This document shows positions 12,936 to 27,800 of a stretch of 64,000 nt of DNA, piece after piece. Location: NCBI GenBank assembly GCA_036244855.1, contig BQKZ01000346.1:1-64000 (forward strand), given 5' to 3'. Both the position numbers and the translations under genes were made by a program. The first letter of the stretch is position 1, and each line of letters starts with the position of its first letter. The notes below the pieces were generated by a model. It made no database searches. It saw only the letters and a list, made by a program, of their open reading frames with translations, and was not told the DNA's origin. Source of the DNA: Temnopleurus reevesii (Eukaryota; Echinodermata; Echinoidea; Temnopleuroida; Temnopleuridae).

Positions 12936-15900
12936 CTGAAACATGAATATAATAGAGAAATCAATGTTATGAACAGTCATAAACTTTTTACCAAAGATTT
13001 AGCATATTCCATCTTAAGAGAGGTTTAAGATACACTCAAATGTTCTGTTACATGACCCGCTGAATGACCATTGGATAAATCCTACAGCAGAGGGTAATAA
13101 TATCAGGTAGTTATTTTTTGTTATTAACATTTTTTAATTTGAATGGTAATGTTTTCTTCTTTCATTTATGTAACTGTCCGTTTTATAATCTGTAAAACAG
13201 AAAGTCAAACTACATAAAATTGCATTGAATAGTTTGACATGAGAGTATCGGTATAATAATTTTGAGATGATTTTTTGACATGATGCTAAGTCTACACTTT
13301 GTACACTAGTACCCTAAGTATGTACAATCATAAGGTGAGACAGGAGCATGGGGTTAGTTGGGATATCACACTGTTCGAAGTACATCTAGTGAATAAGATC
13401 ACAAATTAAGCACATTGCATGCCACAAAGTGGTACTTGTAACAAACATACATGTAGATATGACAGGTCATGTCTTTTTATGATAAAAATTTGGTTTCACA
13501 AATTTATGATGAAAGATAGTCTTAATACACACTTGTATTCCCAACCCCCAAATAATAAAATGGGATCAACTGTAGAAAATTAAATTTTTATGAGAGCACA
13601 TGCCTGCAAAGTTGAAAACATAAATGATAAAACCATTTTCATCAATGCGTGAATTAAAAATATTCTACTTTTCGAAATGCCTACTCCACAGCAGAATAAA
13701 GTTTCAGTTCCTATCAAGCAAATATCTATGTCCTATTTGCAAGTTATTCCAACTTTTATTTAACGCATTCTCTAAACACTTTCATTTCTACTTTATGTTG
13801 TTTAAACCTTTGTATGTATCTTGTAATTCCCATGTATTGTCTCTTGGTGTTTTTCTTTAATATAAAAGTGTTACATAAAGATCATTATTTCTTATTGTTG
13901 TCATTAAAGGGAAATTATATGTTTAAATGACTTTGTTTCCTCTACAAAACCTTTAGAAAATGTCAAAGCTTTGCCCCTATTTTTCATCAAAACAGTTCTT
14001 TGTGCATCCCATTCCATCAAAAATATCTTCTGAGTTTGAAAGTGAAGGCATAAAGCGCTCTTTTAATAGACCCATTCTAACAAACTTGGCTGATATTGCA
14101 CAATGAGTGGAGTGACTCCCCTCATAAAAAAAGTGTGGTTCACCAGTGTAGAATCTCTCCCATTAAAAATGTGCGCCACAATTAATTATTGTACAATTTT
14201 CGCATTCTCAAGACCCTTTACACAGGACTGCTGTAGGACATTAATGAGGTTTCCTTGCGGTAAAATAGAGAGTCAAGCTAGGGAATCTTTTAGCAAAAGT
14301 TATCACAATAATGTTATAGCAACACCCCAGTAGTAGTATTTTGACAGAACGGGGTATTATATTGTTACATCATCCTAACCGTGGGAATGTGACGGTAAGG
14401 TGATCAGAAAAGGGCCTGTTAAAATGGGGCTGTGAGTTGAGAACTTTTTCAGTAATGCCCACCTGTTGACATGCTACATGCAGCTGAATGGCTGACACTG
14501 ATCCAGGCACAGTGGCTGTGTTCTTTCCCTCAACGCTTGCTATCAAGGGAATTAGAACATACAAACATGCAGGTTAATTCACTCACAATCACACTTCTTT
14601 ATTCTATATTACAGGTATACGATTCAATAATCTGATTTAAGTTCATCTCCGAAATGTTTAAGAGAGTAAATCAACACAGATTCTGGATATATTCTATATC
14701 CTGATAGCTTGGTGCGGTTTCATCAGGTTTCAATTATGGTTAAGAATGGTGATACTGCACATAGCTTTCAATGTTAATCGAGGTTGAAATAATGTGTCCG
14801 GCAACACATTACGGTGGCAGGGCATAATAATAGTAATATACATTAAATGACCTCTGAATAACTTTATCCAATATGCTATGGTTTAGAGCAGAGCACAGGA
14901 AACATTGCTGATTTACACATGGAGCTGAACTCTGAGTAAAATTCCTCATAGATGCATATGCGTTCTTTTGAATGCAGTGCGTACACTTCCAATTGCTTCA
15001 TTCACTGTGTGAGATATTCTTTGTACAATTCTTATTCAGATTAATCACAAAAGATATTCAGGTATAACTATTCAACACTTTACAAAAATATGTGTTTAGC
15101 GCTATTGGTTGTTGAGGAAAGTTGATTTTCATGTAAAGTAGCCACAAGAAAATTATTTTGGAGCCTCAGATACCCTTAAATTAAAGAGGATGATCAGCTT
15201 AGCTAGGGTTATCAGTATCATTTGTATAAATGTAATCAGTAAAAAGCAGGACATTGTCTCAAAGATTAAAATTGGGAATGTGTTATTAGTATCAATGAAG
15301 TAAGATTTTTTTCTGAACATCAGGATAAATCTATTGTCAGATAAGACCTATACGTATGTCAAGCCATTCATTGAATCTGCCTAAGGGAATTATAACTTGG
15401 GTGTATACTCTAGTATGTATTCAGATAATATACTCTTTTTTTTCATACATCGGTCAATTTCATATTAATCAATTTACAGTAATTTTAGAAATACAAATAA
15501 TCTATTTCTAGAGCGAACAAGATTAGTAGGAGACGAGAATAGCAACAGCGGTTAGTAAAAATTTGAAATACAAATTGCTCAGCTCTGTTATTTCTTTGAA
15601 AGTGTTTCATGCTAATGAGAGTTCTATATATGGCTTCTACATACACATCACATACAGAGGATAACATATACAACGGATATTCAATAACTATATGCTGGAG
15701 TAAGAAGGCAGAAAATGTATGGATTGACCACTTGAACAATGAAAAACTGATATTTTAGATTTTGGCTACGAGGTAAATGTACAAAAAAATAAATTGACAA
15801 GTTTCATATTTTCCCTTTCAACAACACTTTAAAAAATGGCCAAATCTTGAAGCAATCAAATTAACAATATCGCTTGAAAATGAATTGAATGAAAACTATC

Positions 15901-18900
15901 ATGAGAACATATTCAGTTTAAACAAATAAATAATGCTCTCATATTAAATTCCTCTTCTTCATTTTTTTTCAATATGTTCACTTTTGTTTGACATACCTGG
16001 ACTGTTTGATATAGACATAGGGGGTGTTGTTCAAAATCAACAGCAAATCAACTGCACCTTTCCAAATTGTAACCTGCATTTTTATTCGCACGCAGTAAGT
16101 GCATTTAAAAAGATGCGCATGTTCCGATCAACTTGAACTTTAGAAAACCACCCCCAGAGTGTTATTTTTTAGAGATAGCTTACCATGGCTGGTTTGATGG
16201 AGATGTGTAGCAGATGTAGGATAGTTTAAGAAGAATCCTTCTGGTAGTGTGTTAACAGCACCAGCTGGTGAAGCATACACCAAACCCTGGGATGGGTGGT
16301 ACATGAGGGGTGTCAGTGCATTGCTGTTACCTACAGCTGGAAAAACAAAGATTAATATGGATACTCAAATAAAACATTTGCATAGTATTCATTATATCAA
16401 CAACACCCATGCTTATCACATATCTTTTCCTATAGAATTCATTGCTCATTGGCAAGTGTATGGTGTAATGGCTAAACATATTTCAAAATTCTACATAAAG
16501 TACAGGTATAGGAATGAGGAACATGTACTGTCATAAAATTATAGTGTAACTAGAAATAAAGATGTCAAGCAACGCACTTATTCAAGACAGAATCTTTGTG
16601 ACATTGTAGCATCTATGATTGAAAAGAAAAAGATTGTAGGTAAGTTTATCAAGCACACAAATGTATGCTAGGATCCTATATCAGCTGGTCTGTGAATACT
16701 ATCTGAGCTAAATTGCACTCTGTCATCAGGTAGATGTCTGACTAGCCAGTTACTCCCAAAGGAGTGGCAATCAAATGATAGATGAATTGGGTCAATAAGG
16801 ATATTGCTATACTGAAGTAGGAACACATTGAAATTCAATTAATTATCAAATAAAACAGGACCTAATGGCTTCTGGAAACGTGCTTTGTATTCTTTGACTT
16901 CCATTGCTCTGGAGGATAAAATTTGCCCAAATGGCTATGCACTTTGATCTTGCAGGGTTTCTGCCTGGCATCCTCAAAATCTGTAACTTTGCACCTTACA
17001 AAAAGATTCATAACCTTTCCCCAAATTTCTGAACAGATATTATCTAAAGGACGTCATTAATAAGATGAAGATCGAAAGATAAATGTTCTTTTTGAGGATT
17101 ATTCGAATATTTCTTCAACAGTGTCAAAATCTATAGCATTTCTGATCTATTTGTTAGTCTTTAAACTAACATCCCCATCTGCAGTATTAAACTGTAATAA
17201 GATTGACAGAGAGACTTACGACTCATAGATGACTGTGGTGCAGTAAGCATTGTTACAGTGTTACCACTCTGTGAAGATTGACTAGATGTAGGAGTAGCAG
17301 GCACAGATGGGACTAAGGCAGTAACCATTGGACTCGCTGTTCCAGCTAGACCGGCTCCTTGTTGTAATCTGGGACAATAATCATTAATAAAACATTATAT
17401 ATGGTACGACATGCTGTATGTTACAGTGCTATTTATGGGCCTGAGTGCACAGGAACTTTTTAAAGACAGTGGTTACTTATGTACCCTATTGAGTGTCACA
17501 AATAATTTTGTAATTAACTTTTTGATGTTTTGGTCTGAAGAATCCCTGTTACACCAGAACAGTACTTTAACCACAATCTCAAAGGAGGTTCGTGGAGGGG
17601 TGCATACCACATATATTCACTGACTTGGGGCTGAGCTGAACCACTGTGATGTAATTTTGTAGGGTTTTTTTTCAGTTGAAAGACATGAGTGGATGCTTGA
17701 TGACCAAATATGATGTTGTTTGACTATAGTTTATAGAAACCACAGACACAAATATTTGGATTACCTCTATTTCTAAACAACAAGGTAATGACAAGTAGTA
17801 CACTGTTCCAGCTTAAAAAAAAAATGTCACAAACAGAACCCATAACAACAATGATTTTTTATTACCCCCATATTGTTGTACATGTATGAACTAATTACCT
17901 GTAAATTGTAGGTGTAGCTGCAGGAGTTTGTCCTTGTGTATTAGCTTGAAGCTGTAGTTGAGAGTGACTTGGTTGCATCTGAAGTACTCCTGCACTCAGG
18001 GCTTGTCCTGCTGCTAAGGCTTGACCTGTTTACACAAACACAAAACACAATTTACTTCAAAATAAAAGACACTCTCAAAATATAAGAATAATAAACACAG
18101 TCACTAACTCAGTGAAGGGAAGCTGGGGGTGAATCAAGTAGGGTGTCTGAAGAAAAAAAAACATTTTCCTCCATGATCAATATTACCACATTTCTTTTTG
18201 GAATAAGAAGCTAATTACCTTAAAAGATGTTGGACAAAATCCAAATAATATTCTAGAGTTTTATGAAAAACACTGAGAATTTTTTTTTCTGACAGTCACA
18301 GTTTCTGATAGTAACAGTCAAAGACACTCTTTGTCAACAAATAAAACCATAAGGTTACACTAAAATTGTATGCATTGACTCATAGTTATAAAAACAAAAC
18401 ATAAAGTAAATTACCTAGACTAAGCAGAAGGGAAAAGAAATGGTATAAAAATTTTTTTTTTAAAAATGACACCACATCACACCCAATTCAGTCAATGGAA
18501 CTGTAAAACCCTTTTATTTAATAATTTTCATTAATGTAAAAACTTTAGGAGGGTAGGATGCAAAAAAAATATAAAGAAAGGTATCAATTTGGCGTTAATG
18601 GGGCAGAATGTGAATTAAAAACTGTGTATCTCCATCCCTGTTCCACACAAGCTTATCTCCTTGTCATTTCTGAATACTTGATTGGACAAGAGAGGAGTAT
18701 GCACCATGTGAGGTCTATTGAAAAGACACCTGAGCTCTCTTACTAATAGATGTTGGCAATTTGCACTGTTGTGGCAGTAGCTCATGAAGGTGCAATAGTA
18801 TACAAATGCATACAGTGCAATGGCACAAAATATATCATGATATACTGGTTAATCTTTGTTCTATTTCATGATATCAGATGCAACACCGAGCAATGGTAAA

Positions 18901-19356
18901 AACTATTGTCTGGCTTAAATCTGCATGATGATGAAAACTTGTCTACTCCATAGATAAACAACAATGGGATAAACAACATTGGATCATCATTATACTGTAC
19001 CTGTAGGTGAGATAAGTGTTGTGATGGTAGGCCCAGGTGTAACTGACATAGGCAGAGAGCTAGATGCTGTTGATGTGACTTTACTACCAGATGCTATTGG
19101 GGCACTTGAAGTAGTAGGCAGATATGTAGTCATTGGATATGTATGTCCTGCACCTAACAGACCTGTGAATAATAATAATAATAATAATAACACTATCTGC
19201 GGAAAAAGGGGAATTGCTAAATTGTGTTCTAAAAGGCGAAAAAAGGCGAAAATATGAATTTGCTCATAACAGTCACAAAAAAANCTATCGGGGCACTTGA
19301 AGTAGTGGGCAGATATGTAGTCATTGGATATGTATGTCCTGCACCTAACAGACCTG

Positions 19357-19396
<40 letters not shown>

Positions 19397-21824
19397 TAAT
19401 AACAATAAAAAAAAGAAGCTTAAATTATATCTCAACATCTTCAGCAATAGACCGTTTATCATACCAGAATTGAATAACAGTATGAAAAATTCAAGAAAAG
19501 ATGGGTGAAAATTGAGACGAAAGAAGAATAATAACATGGAAATAGTGTATATTTTTGTATACATTGAACATGAAGAAGGGACAGAGGCTATAGTTAAACT
19601 GTCACTTTGCATAGATTTAGATCTGAAAACATTTTTGTCTGTATTTTCTCAATTTCCAACAAAAATATATGTGACTTTTTATAAATCAAAAAGAAAATTA
19701 GCCCCAGTATCAATCTGAACTACTACAATACACTACACTACATTTCAAATCATGCGCATTTGAAGATGAATTTAATATTTCACCAGGCTTTCCAATCAGA
19801 TATGAGAGTTAATAGATAATCATAACCACATAATCTAAAGATTTTCTAGTTCTTTTAAATTGTGACGGAGATGATAAAAACTACTAAACACTACCAAATT
19901 ATCATATTCATACATGTCCCGCAATAAACTGGGAACATCATCTATTGATATAATAAACAAATGAAATTAAAAAAAAAAAATTGCAATCTATATGCACATG
20001 TACTTGTACAGAGAGTAAATAATATGATTGGAATAGATGACATCTTACTTTAAACATCTAAAATGTACAAACTTCAGACTTGTATATGGGTTATCCATAT
20101 TTCTCTACCTCAATATCAATTACACAAATAAATCAAATGTACATGTAGATTTCCATTTACAGTTTACCATTTGCATTACTTGCACTTGCATCTGCTCCTG
20201 CTCCTGGTACTTGTGTGACTTGAAACATAGCCGATCTTCCTTCCTAGGAATCAGAGACAACCAAACAAACCAAATGTAAATTGATAATGCTGAATAACAA
20301 TTACAATCAAATCATCTAAATGGAGCAAATTCAATAAAAGTTCAGGATATTCAATCTTGAACTAAATGTTAATAATTTTTGGAAGTTGATGCTCATTTTG
20401 TTCATTTCTTTCATAAAAGGTAAACTAAAATGACAAAAAAAATTGAAATGTAAAGTCACAGGTTGGGAAGAAATCAATGAAATACTTTGCTCTATGTTTG
20501 ATATTTTGTTGTAATATAATGAAGAATACAGAACAATGTTCTGAATACAAAAATAATGTCTAAGTCTTAGACAGGTACATCTTTATATCTTCAATATCTC
20601 ATAACACAAATAGAAAATAAAGGAAGAGGATGTGGCAGATAAAATGAAATCAATGTGTAGGCATTTTCAAGGGCTGGAAGGGTAATTAGTGACAAATTTG
20701 AAAAATGTTTTCTTCCTCTACCACTCCTTCTTCCTGTATCATGGGATGACTTTGTTGAGATTGCATGCCTGCATCAGAGCCAAGAATAAACTCTTTAACT
20801 TCCAACAATGTGACTCGTCTATTCTAGCCCTTATTTGATGGAATGCCATATATGCCAGACCGGCTGCTGTTAGCTATGAACTGCCATTGGTTAGGCCATG
20901 TGTGTGCCCCGGTATCTGGCTTCCCCATTTAGGCATTGGGATACCAAACATGGCATCGAATGACACTCATTAAAATTCCTCTTACAAATTTGCAATAAAA
21001 ATTCTATGAAATAATATATGAATGGATGTGACCCTTTTTGAATAGTGAGACACATTCTAACATGAAAACTCTATCTCAATTCCAGGATTAAAATGAATAA
21101 GGAGAAGGGAAAGGAAGACAAGTAATGACAAACATACTGTAATTATACATTCCAACAAGAATGGGGATTCATTATGCAATTGCTGCAAATCTGCTCACTT
21201 TGGAAGACTCTTCAAACATTTCCTATGATTTTCTCTCTAACAGCCAACCTTTTCAAATGTAAAAATATCTGAACATGTAAATTGTGCACTATATCAAATA
21301 GTCGTCAAGTTTTCTTTTCTCTTTCACAAAAAATCAGAAAACATTTTACCCATCATTTGCCCCACTTTTTTAAGTCAGAGTTGAAGTCAGGATGGTATCA
21401 ATACCCGTTGACATCACTTTGCAACTTGTATGGATCAGTTCTACTTTCAGATTAGTAAAATTTTGTTTTCATCTACAATATTCCTTCATTGATATTCATT
21501 AGGCAAGACGAATAGGGACACCCATGGTCTCCTCCCCTTATACGGAAGCTGCATTCTCAAACATGGCACTCTCCTTAATCAGTTTGGGCTTATCCCATTG
21601 GCTAGTCATTCTATACTCAATGAAAACATGGGACAGCAAGTCCATTCCCACTATGCTGGTATGCAAATTTGATTGCATTGCTCATGAATATGAAAAGGGA
21701 TTTTTTTTTCTTATCAAACTAATATCCCAAAATATAATATGTTATAAATATAATTTGTAAATTTTGTGGTGAAATTAATCAATGCCTATGCGAAATGCAT
21801 TTAAATGTACAGGGGGGGGGGGGG

Positions 21825-21870
<46 letters not shown>

Positions 21871-24800
21871 GGGGGGGGGGGGGGGGGGTAAAAAGAGATA
21901 TAAAAAGAGGATGACATCCGTGCTAGAGGTTCAATCTTGTATGCATGAGAAACTATACTTAAGTCTTGCATTTCTAAATTGATTATTCATTTAATTGTCT
22001 ATATTTGCCAACAAACACATTCATAGGTACATTCACCTGTATACTGTTTTCAAAATGTTATTTATGTTATCTCTTTCAGCATATTTTGATTTGAATTAAG
22101 TGGAAGATAAATTGTGTTACAACGTCATCCCTTATGATTATTCAATGAAGTGAATTAATAAGAAGGGATGATTGATGGGTGGATTCTTTCTACTGCTAAC
22201 ACCTCTCACAATGCAAGCAATCTAAACCATCTTGGCATCAGGGGATGTGTTAGTCCCGCCTACAATTATGACGTCATAGCAACTAGTCCCCAGTCTCAAC
22301 ACTCTGAGAGGGCTTGGCATTCCATGATGCGTGAAGTCATCTTCTCACTTTGCATATTGGTGTTTAGTCACAAGGGAAGTAGACAGAAACTTCCAAGGAT
22401 GCAAGGGGCACTTCCATCCCCCAAGTTTAGCAATAAAACAGGAATTAACATTGTCTCGAAAGGAGACAGGGGAAGTATCATGAAAACCACTTCTAAACCA
22501 AAAAGGTTTGCTAATTTTTAATACATGTTACTACATGATTAACTCCTACATTTGTAAATGTATCCTCTGTACATCTAAGATTAAATGTTTTCTTCTTTAC
22601 CAAATGTAAAACTACTGTACATGTACACTGCATGCATATACATACTATTTTCTAAATTCAAGTTAATTGGCAATTCAATTAATGCTGTTGTGAAATTGAA
22701 CTCCAACTTCTAGCTACCCCTAATGCCAGTGCCAGCAGCTCCCTGTATGCCATTGACAAGCAGACCATCATCTGATTCAGGGGGAGCAATTTGATGTTTA
22801 CAAACAATACCTCATAATTGTGCTCAATCAATAGTGTACGTGCATGAATTTTGTATACAGTTTCCATGTACAAGTACATACATGTTGGAATGTCAACCAA
22901 ATTCTTCGCCAAGAATGTCAGTGTATCAATTTCTTATGACATTATCATTAAAATACTCTCAGTCAATGACAAATTGAATATTATATTGTGATAAAAAGCC
23001 AAATAACAATTTAAAAATTAAATAACAAACCTTGTTTTAATACCACAAATGTGACAAGTGCTTCTTTTCAAACTACCCATTCAGAAATTCTCTGAAATAA
23101 ATGTTTACAATCTAAACGTAGAAGTTTCAGGGAAAAATTTCTTTGATACATGTAAGTAAAGAAGAGATAAAATGATTTAAAAACTAATTCTAAAGATAAC
23201 TATAAATATGTACATGTTTGTATAAGTTGCAAATCATTTTCTTTAATGTGTACATTGCTAAGAAACCTGTAATGCTTCCTTCCTACGTTTCCTTCCTATA
23301 TTATGATTATCATTCATGTTATTATTCATAATATTAGCCTATATCATTATCAAGTATACTATTAATATGTATCATCATTATTGTTATTATTGTCACTACT
23401 GTATATCATTAATAACATCACTGCTATTGTTTTTATCTTTGTACTTGTACTCACAGTGTACAGGTGTATCTACATGTAATTCTCATTTTATTATTCATTT
23501 ACTCATTATTCATTATCACTATTATAATGATCATTACTATCATGTCCAAGAATGTTGTCAATTGACTATTTGAAAATACATGTACAGTATACTGTACAAG
23601 TACATTGTAGATATCAAGATTCAACTGTTTCATTAAAAATTTGGATGACTACATAGGAGATTACAACAAGAGAAACCCAAATACAAACTGTTCAAATTAA
23701 AAACCCAAGTATGTGAAATTGTAAATTGTGAATGAATGATGAGTCACATGGGATATCTCCATCATGATCACTCTGCTCTCCTTCCTTCCTCCCGTTTCCC
23801 GTTCATACTACCTTTCCTATCTTTGACATTTACCATGAAGTTAAAGGATTAAACCACCTTCACATTCAAATATGAAAAATTGTGTTGCATGAAACAGGCA
23901 GGTTTAATAGATTCAAATTCATTCACGCTTCTCGAGAATGAACAAAGTTACGCGGAATTCCTTAAACCGTTAATCAACAATTGAAATACAATACTCGTAC
24001 TAGTTCGCATACATTACTAGTTGCTATGCCGGGCAAGCTTTCGGGTCGTCAAGAACAACCTTTGTGTGTAGAGAATGCACAGAATTTGCATTTATTGGCA
24101 ATCTGCCTTTAATCAACAGATTTGTTGCATTGGAATAGAGCTGTATTTAGAATTTGGACAGAGCGCCACCTCAAATTAAAGTAATACAGAGTAATATGTA
24201 TCTATTTTTTTAAAAAAGTTTATTTGTACTTCAATTAGAGCATATGTACTACTTATTAAAAGTGGCTTCCACTAAATACAAGTACATTTACATGTACAGT
24301 GTAGGACACTTCAGACTTTAAAAATTTGACAGTGACAATATACTGTAATGACAATGTTTTTGTTTGATTTATTATTTCTGTCTTTTCCCTGTACATGTGC
24401 ATAGATGTACATTATGTACAATATTTGGTTCATACATCAATGTATCATACTGGTGCACATGTAAAACCCCCCCAAAATAGCCTGTTCGCATACAATTAAA
24501 CTCCATTTGTATGTAACTTAAACCAGTTTAACAGAAACTAGTTTGATGGGAGGTGTGAACAGTCAACATGGTCCCGAAAGTAGTTTAACGAGGAATTACA
24601 TATATAGTTTTGAAATCTACCTTACAAAGTGTGGTAATGTAGATTTTCGTGACCAATAACCAGTTCCACTGTGGTAAACATTATGTGTAGGACGTGAACT
24701 GGCCTAATAGCATAAGATGATTGCACGCAGAACATTTGAGCCCACTGAACTCATCGTCATAGATGTAGCAACAGCGCTCTTTTTCATGAAGTGGGAAGTC

Positions 24801-27800
24801 TACATTATGGGGATTGTACATGCACGTACATAAATGAAAATAGTCTAAAACTGGTCTTTCGAACAACTTTAGAAAATAGATCAAGTTTAGTGAAAGGCAC
24901 TTATGAACAGTAGATGCGAACAGGGTCTTCAAAGTCATTAAAACTGTGTAGACAGCTTCGTTTCCTATTACACCTGGTGCAACACAGTGCAGATGTATGT
25001 CTTCCTGGAACTGAACAGGAACAATTATTCAAATAAATTTAAAGACACTGTAACAGTGTGCATTAATATTATCAAATCATCCTGCCTGTCCTTTCTAATT
25101 ACAGTATTTCAGTTCAGGACTCAGAATTAACCTAGTGAAACAAAAGGCAATAGTTGTGGATGCCCTCTTTGCTTACCGTAGTGCCCTCTGCATGACTCTG
25201 ATTTTCAGTAGTTTTGTATTGTTTTACCTTAGGTAGAAAAGTTCCCTTTATCAAAATTGTTGGAGGTACATATACAATGCCCTTATGAATTATTATTTCA
25301 AGGTCTGTCAGGTGATGAAACACCAACAAAGAATGCAAATCTGCAAAAAGTTACTATCAAGATATCTATGAAAGTTGAATGTGGTGTCACCAGAGCTGCG
25401 TCTGCACTATAGCGAGTTTTTGAGTTAGCGCGCTAGCTCTGATCCGGGTAATTAGCCCGATCACAACTAGCTCGAGCTACATGTAATTTGCAGTGCAGAC
25501 GCAAACAGTGAGCTAATTCACTGAAATATCTCGAGCTTAACAAGCCCAAGATATCTTGGGCTAGTTTCCAAAATAGTGAGCTAATTCGGGAAAGAGCTCA
25601 CTAACATGCTCGTATTTGCCATAGTGCAGCTCGCGCTCGGGTTAATTCAGCGACTCGGGCTAATTTATTCATGGTGTTGTGTGGGCGCAGCGGAGCATGA
25701 ATGCCAGGCACATTTACGAACACTACGTACGACTTTCTTCGCACAACAACCACGTGCTAATGTTCCGAGACTGCGCATGCTCAAGAACTAGACCAAGCTC
25801 AGAGTTGGCTAATGCATCTCGCGCTCGCGCTAAATCTCGGAAAAAGACAAGCTCGAGATACCAAACTCGCTATAGTGCAGACCAAGATTGCCAATCTCGA
25901 GATTAATTGCAAAGATGGCTGATCGGGCTAAAAGCTCGAGATCAAGGAAACTTGGGCTAGTGCAGCGCCGGCTCAGGACTCAGGATTTCAATAGTGTGCC
26001 TACTGGGGGCAATTTGATATCTTGGCTCTATTGGAGCACTATTAATGGTGATGTACAATGGTACACATCATCAACTTTTCAGATGGCAAGGACTAGGCAG
26101 TTAATAGAGAGAAACACAATGTAGCATAAAGGATGCCTTTTTTAAAGTAACGGTGTATATGAGAATTATTTTTCACATCTGTATTTCAATTGTCTTAATA
26201 TTCCTATTACATACTTGTCTCACATTTAGGACTACATACATGCACATTTCCCTGTTGTCATTTTTTCCCTGATCATGAGCTCTAAAATTCTGTGAATATC
26301 AACTTCCTCTCCAATTGAATTGTGCTGATCAGCTAAAATAAAAAGGAAAAAGTGCAAAATTTCTGTTCCTTGTTAAATTCTTTGAAATTTTTACACAGTA
26401 GGCCTACATGTACAGTGTATGGTGAAATTGAAATGTTTCCTTTATTTTTTAGCGAATCCATTTCAGCCAATCATGTACACTGTGGTTTTACATGTCCATA
26501 TAGCTTTATAATTGCCTCTTCTAGATGTAAAACTTGACTGTCATCTGATTTGAATTAGATGGAATATGTGTGCTTCCCATTATTCCAAATATGGTACAGA
26601 TGGGCTTGTGCCTGGTTCTATTGATGGACATGACCTGCTGGCAGTCGCATGCCATGCCTGCCATAATTGGGCAGAGCAAGCCTATAAGGTATGGCATTAT
26701 CCAAACAAGGAGATGCAAGGTCAAGGGGTCATAAGCCTTGTACAAGTATGGCACGAGCCAACTGAATTCAATTCTATAAGCCATACATGTCGTATTCTCC
26801 CTACATGAGCATGTAGATGAGCTTCTGGTTCGAAGATAAATTTCAGCTGAAAATGTCATTGCAGTATGTAGATTTGTGAAAGCCAAAATAACCCAAAATG
26901 ATGATGATTAACGCAATATCAATAATGATAGAAAGAGAATGAAAAAAGGACATAATATAGACTTATCTCACCTCAGACATAACCATGTCTTGAAGAGATT
27001 AAAAGGCAATGACAAAATGGTTGTCCACCACTGACAGGCCAACTGAAAATCCATCTGACATGGATTTTACATTTTAGTCACAAACAAAAATTGTTTCCCC
27101 CTATTGGAATTAGTATAACTCTTTTTAACAGTGGAATGTCCAGAAACAATATTTACAGGTAATATCTACATTGTATTAACTATCTTCTGTATACAAATCA
27201 GCACACTCCCAGATCTTATGCACAAGAGAAAAACATATCAATAAAAAAAAATACACCTTTTTCTTTTTCATTTTTTTTTAAAGAGAACTATGTATGTGGC
27301 AATAATGGTTTGGATCAGCTCACATACTGTACATGTACAACAAAACTTGTATTTTTTGCTTTAATAGTGCCAATTTTGAGATAAAAATTATCTTGTTGAA
27401 TTCTATAATTTTGGCTAAGATTGAATTTCTAAAGATATTGGGAAGCGCATTTTCAATTTAAAAATAGTTTTTGCAATTTGTATTTTAACCATAAAACATG
27501 CACGGATTGATGGAATGGAGTATGCTCATTAGTGGCACGAAAAAAAAAAAGACACATAAGACATGTTTCCAAATAAGTGTGCTCTCAAATTGAGGGAAAA
27601 ACCTAATAAGTACAGTGTACAAGTAAAAGGCTTCTTGGGATGTCTAGATCTCCATGCACATGTAAGTTATTTTTCACATAAATGAGCTAAACAATTGTAT
27701 TTCGTACAGATTTTTCTTAATCCCATCGACCGACACTACACATTTTCCAAAAAATGGCACTCATTGGACAACCAAATAAATAACAGAAAAATCAGACATT

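Noticed and set aside
19254..19612. Asn-rich plus frame and Leu-rich minus frame
   Set aside because: Both are translations of the (AAT)n microsatellite and the duplicated SRF exon fragment.
22168..22521. 117-codon plus frame in SRF intron 2
   Set aside because: No domain, no conserved start context, and antisense within an intron. The region may be regulatory but coding is unsupported.
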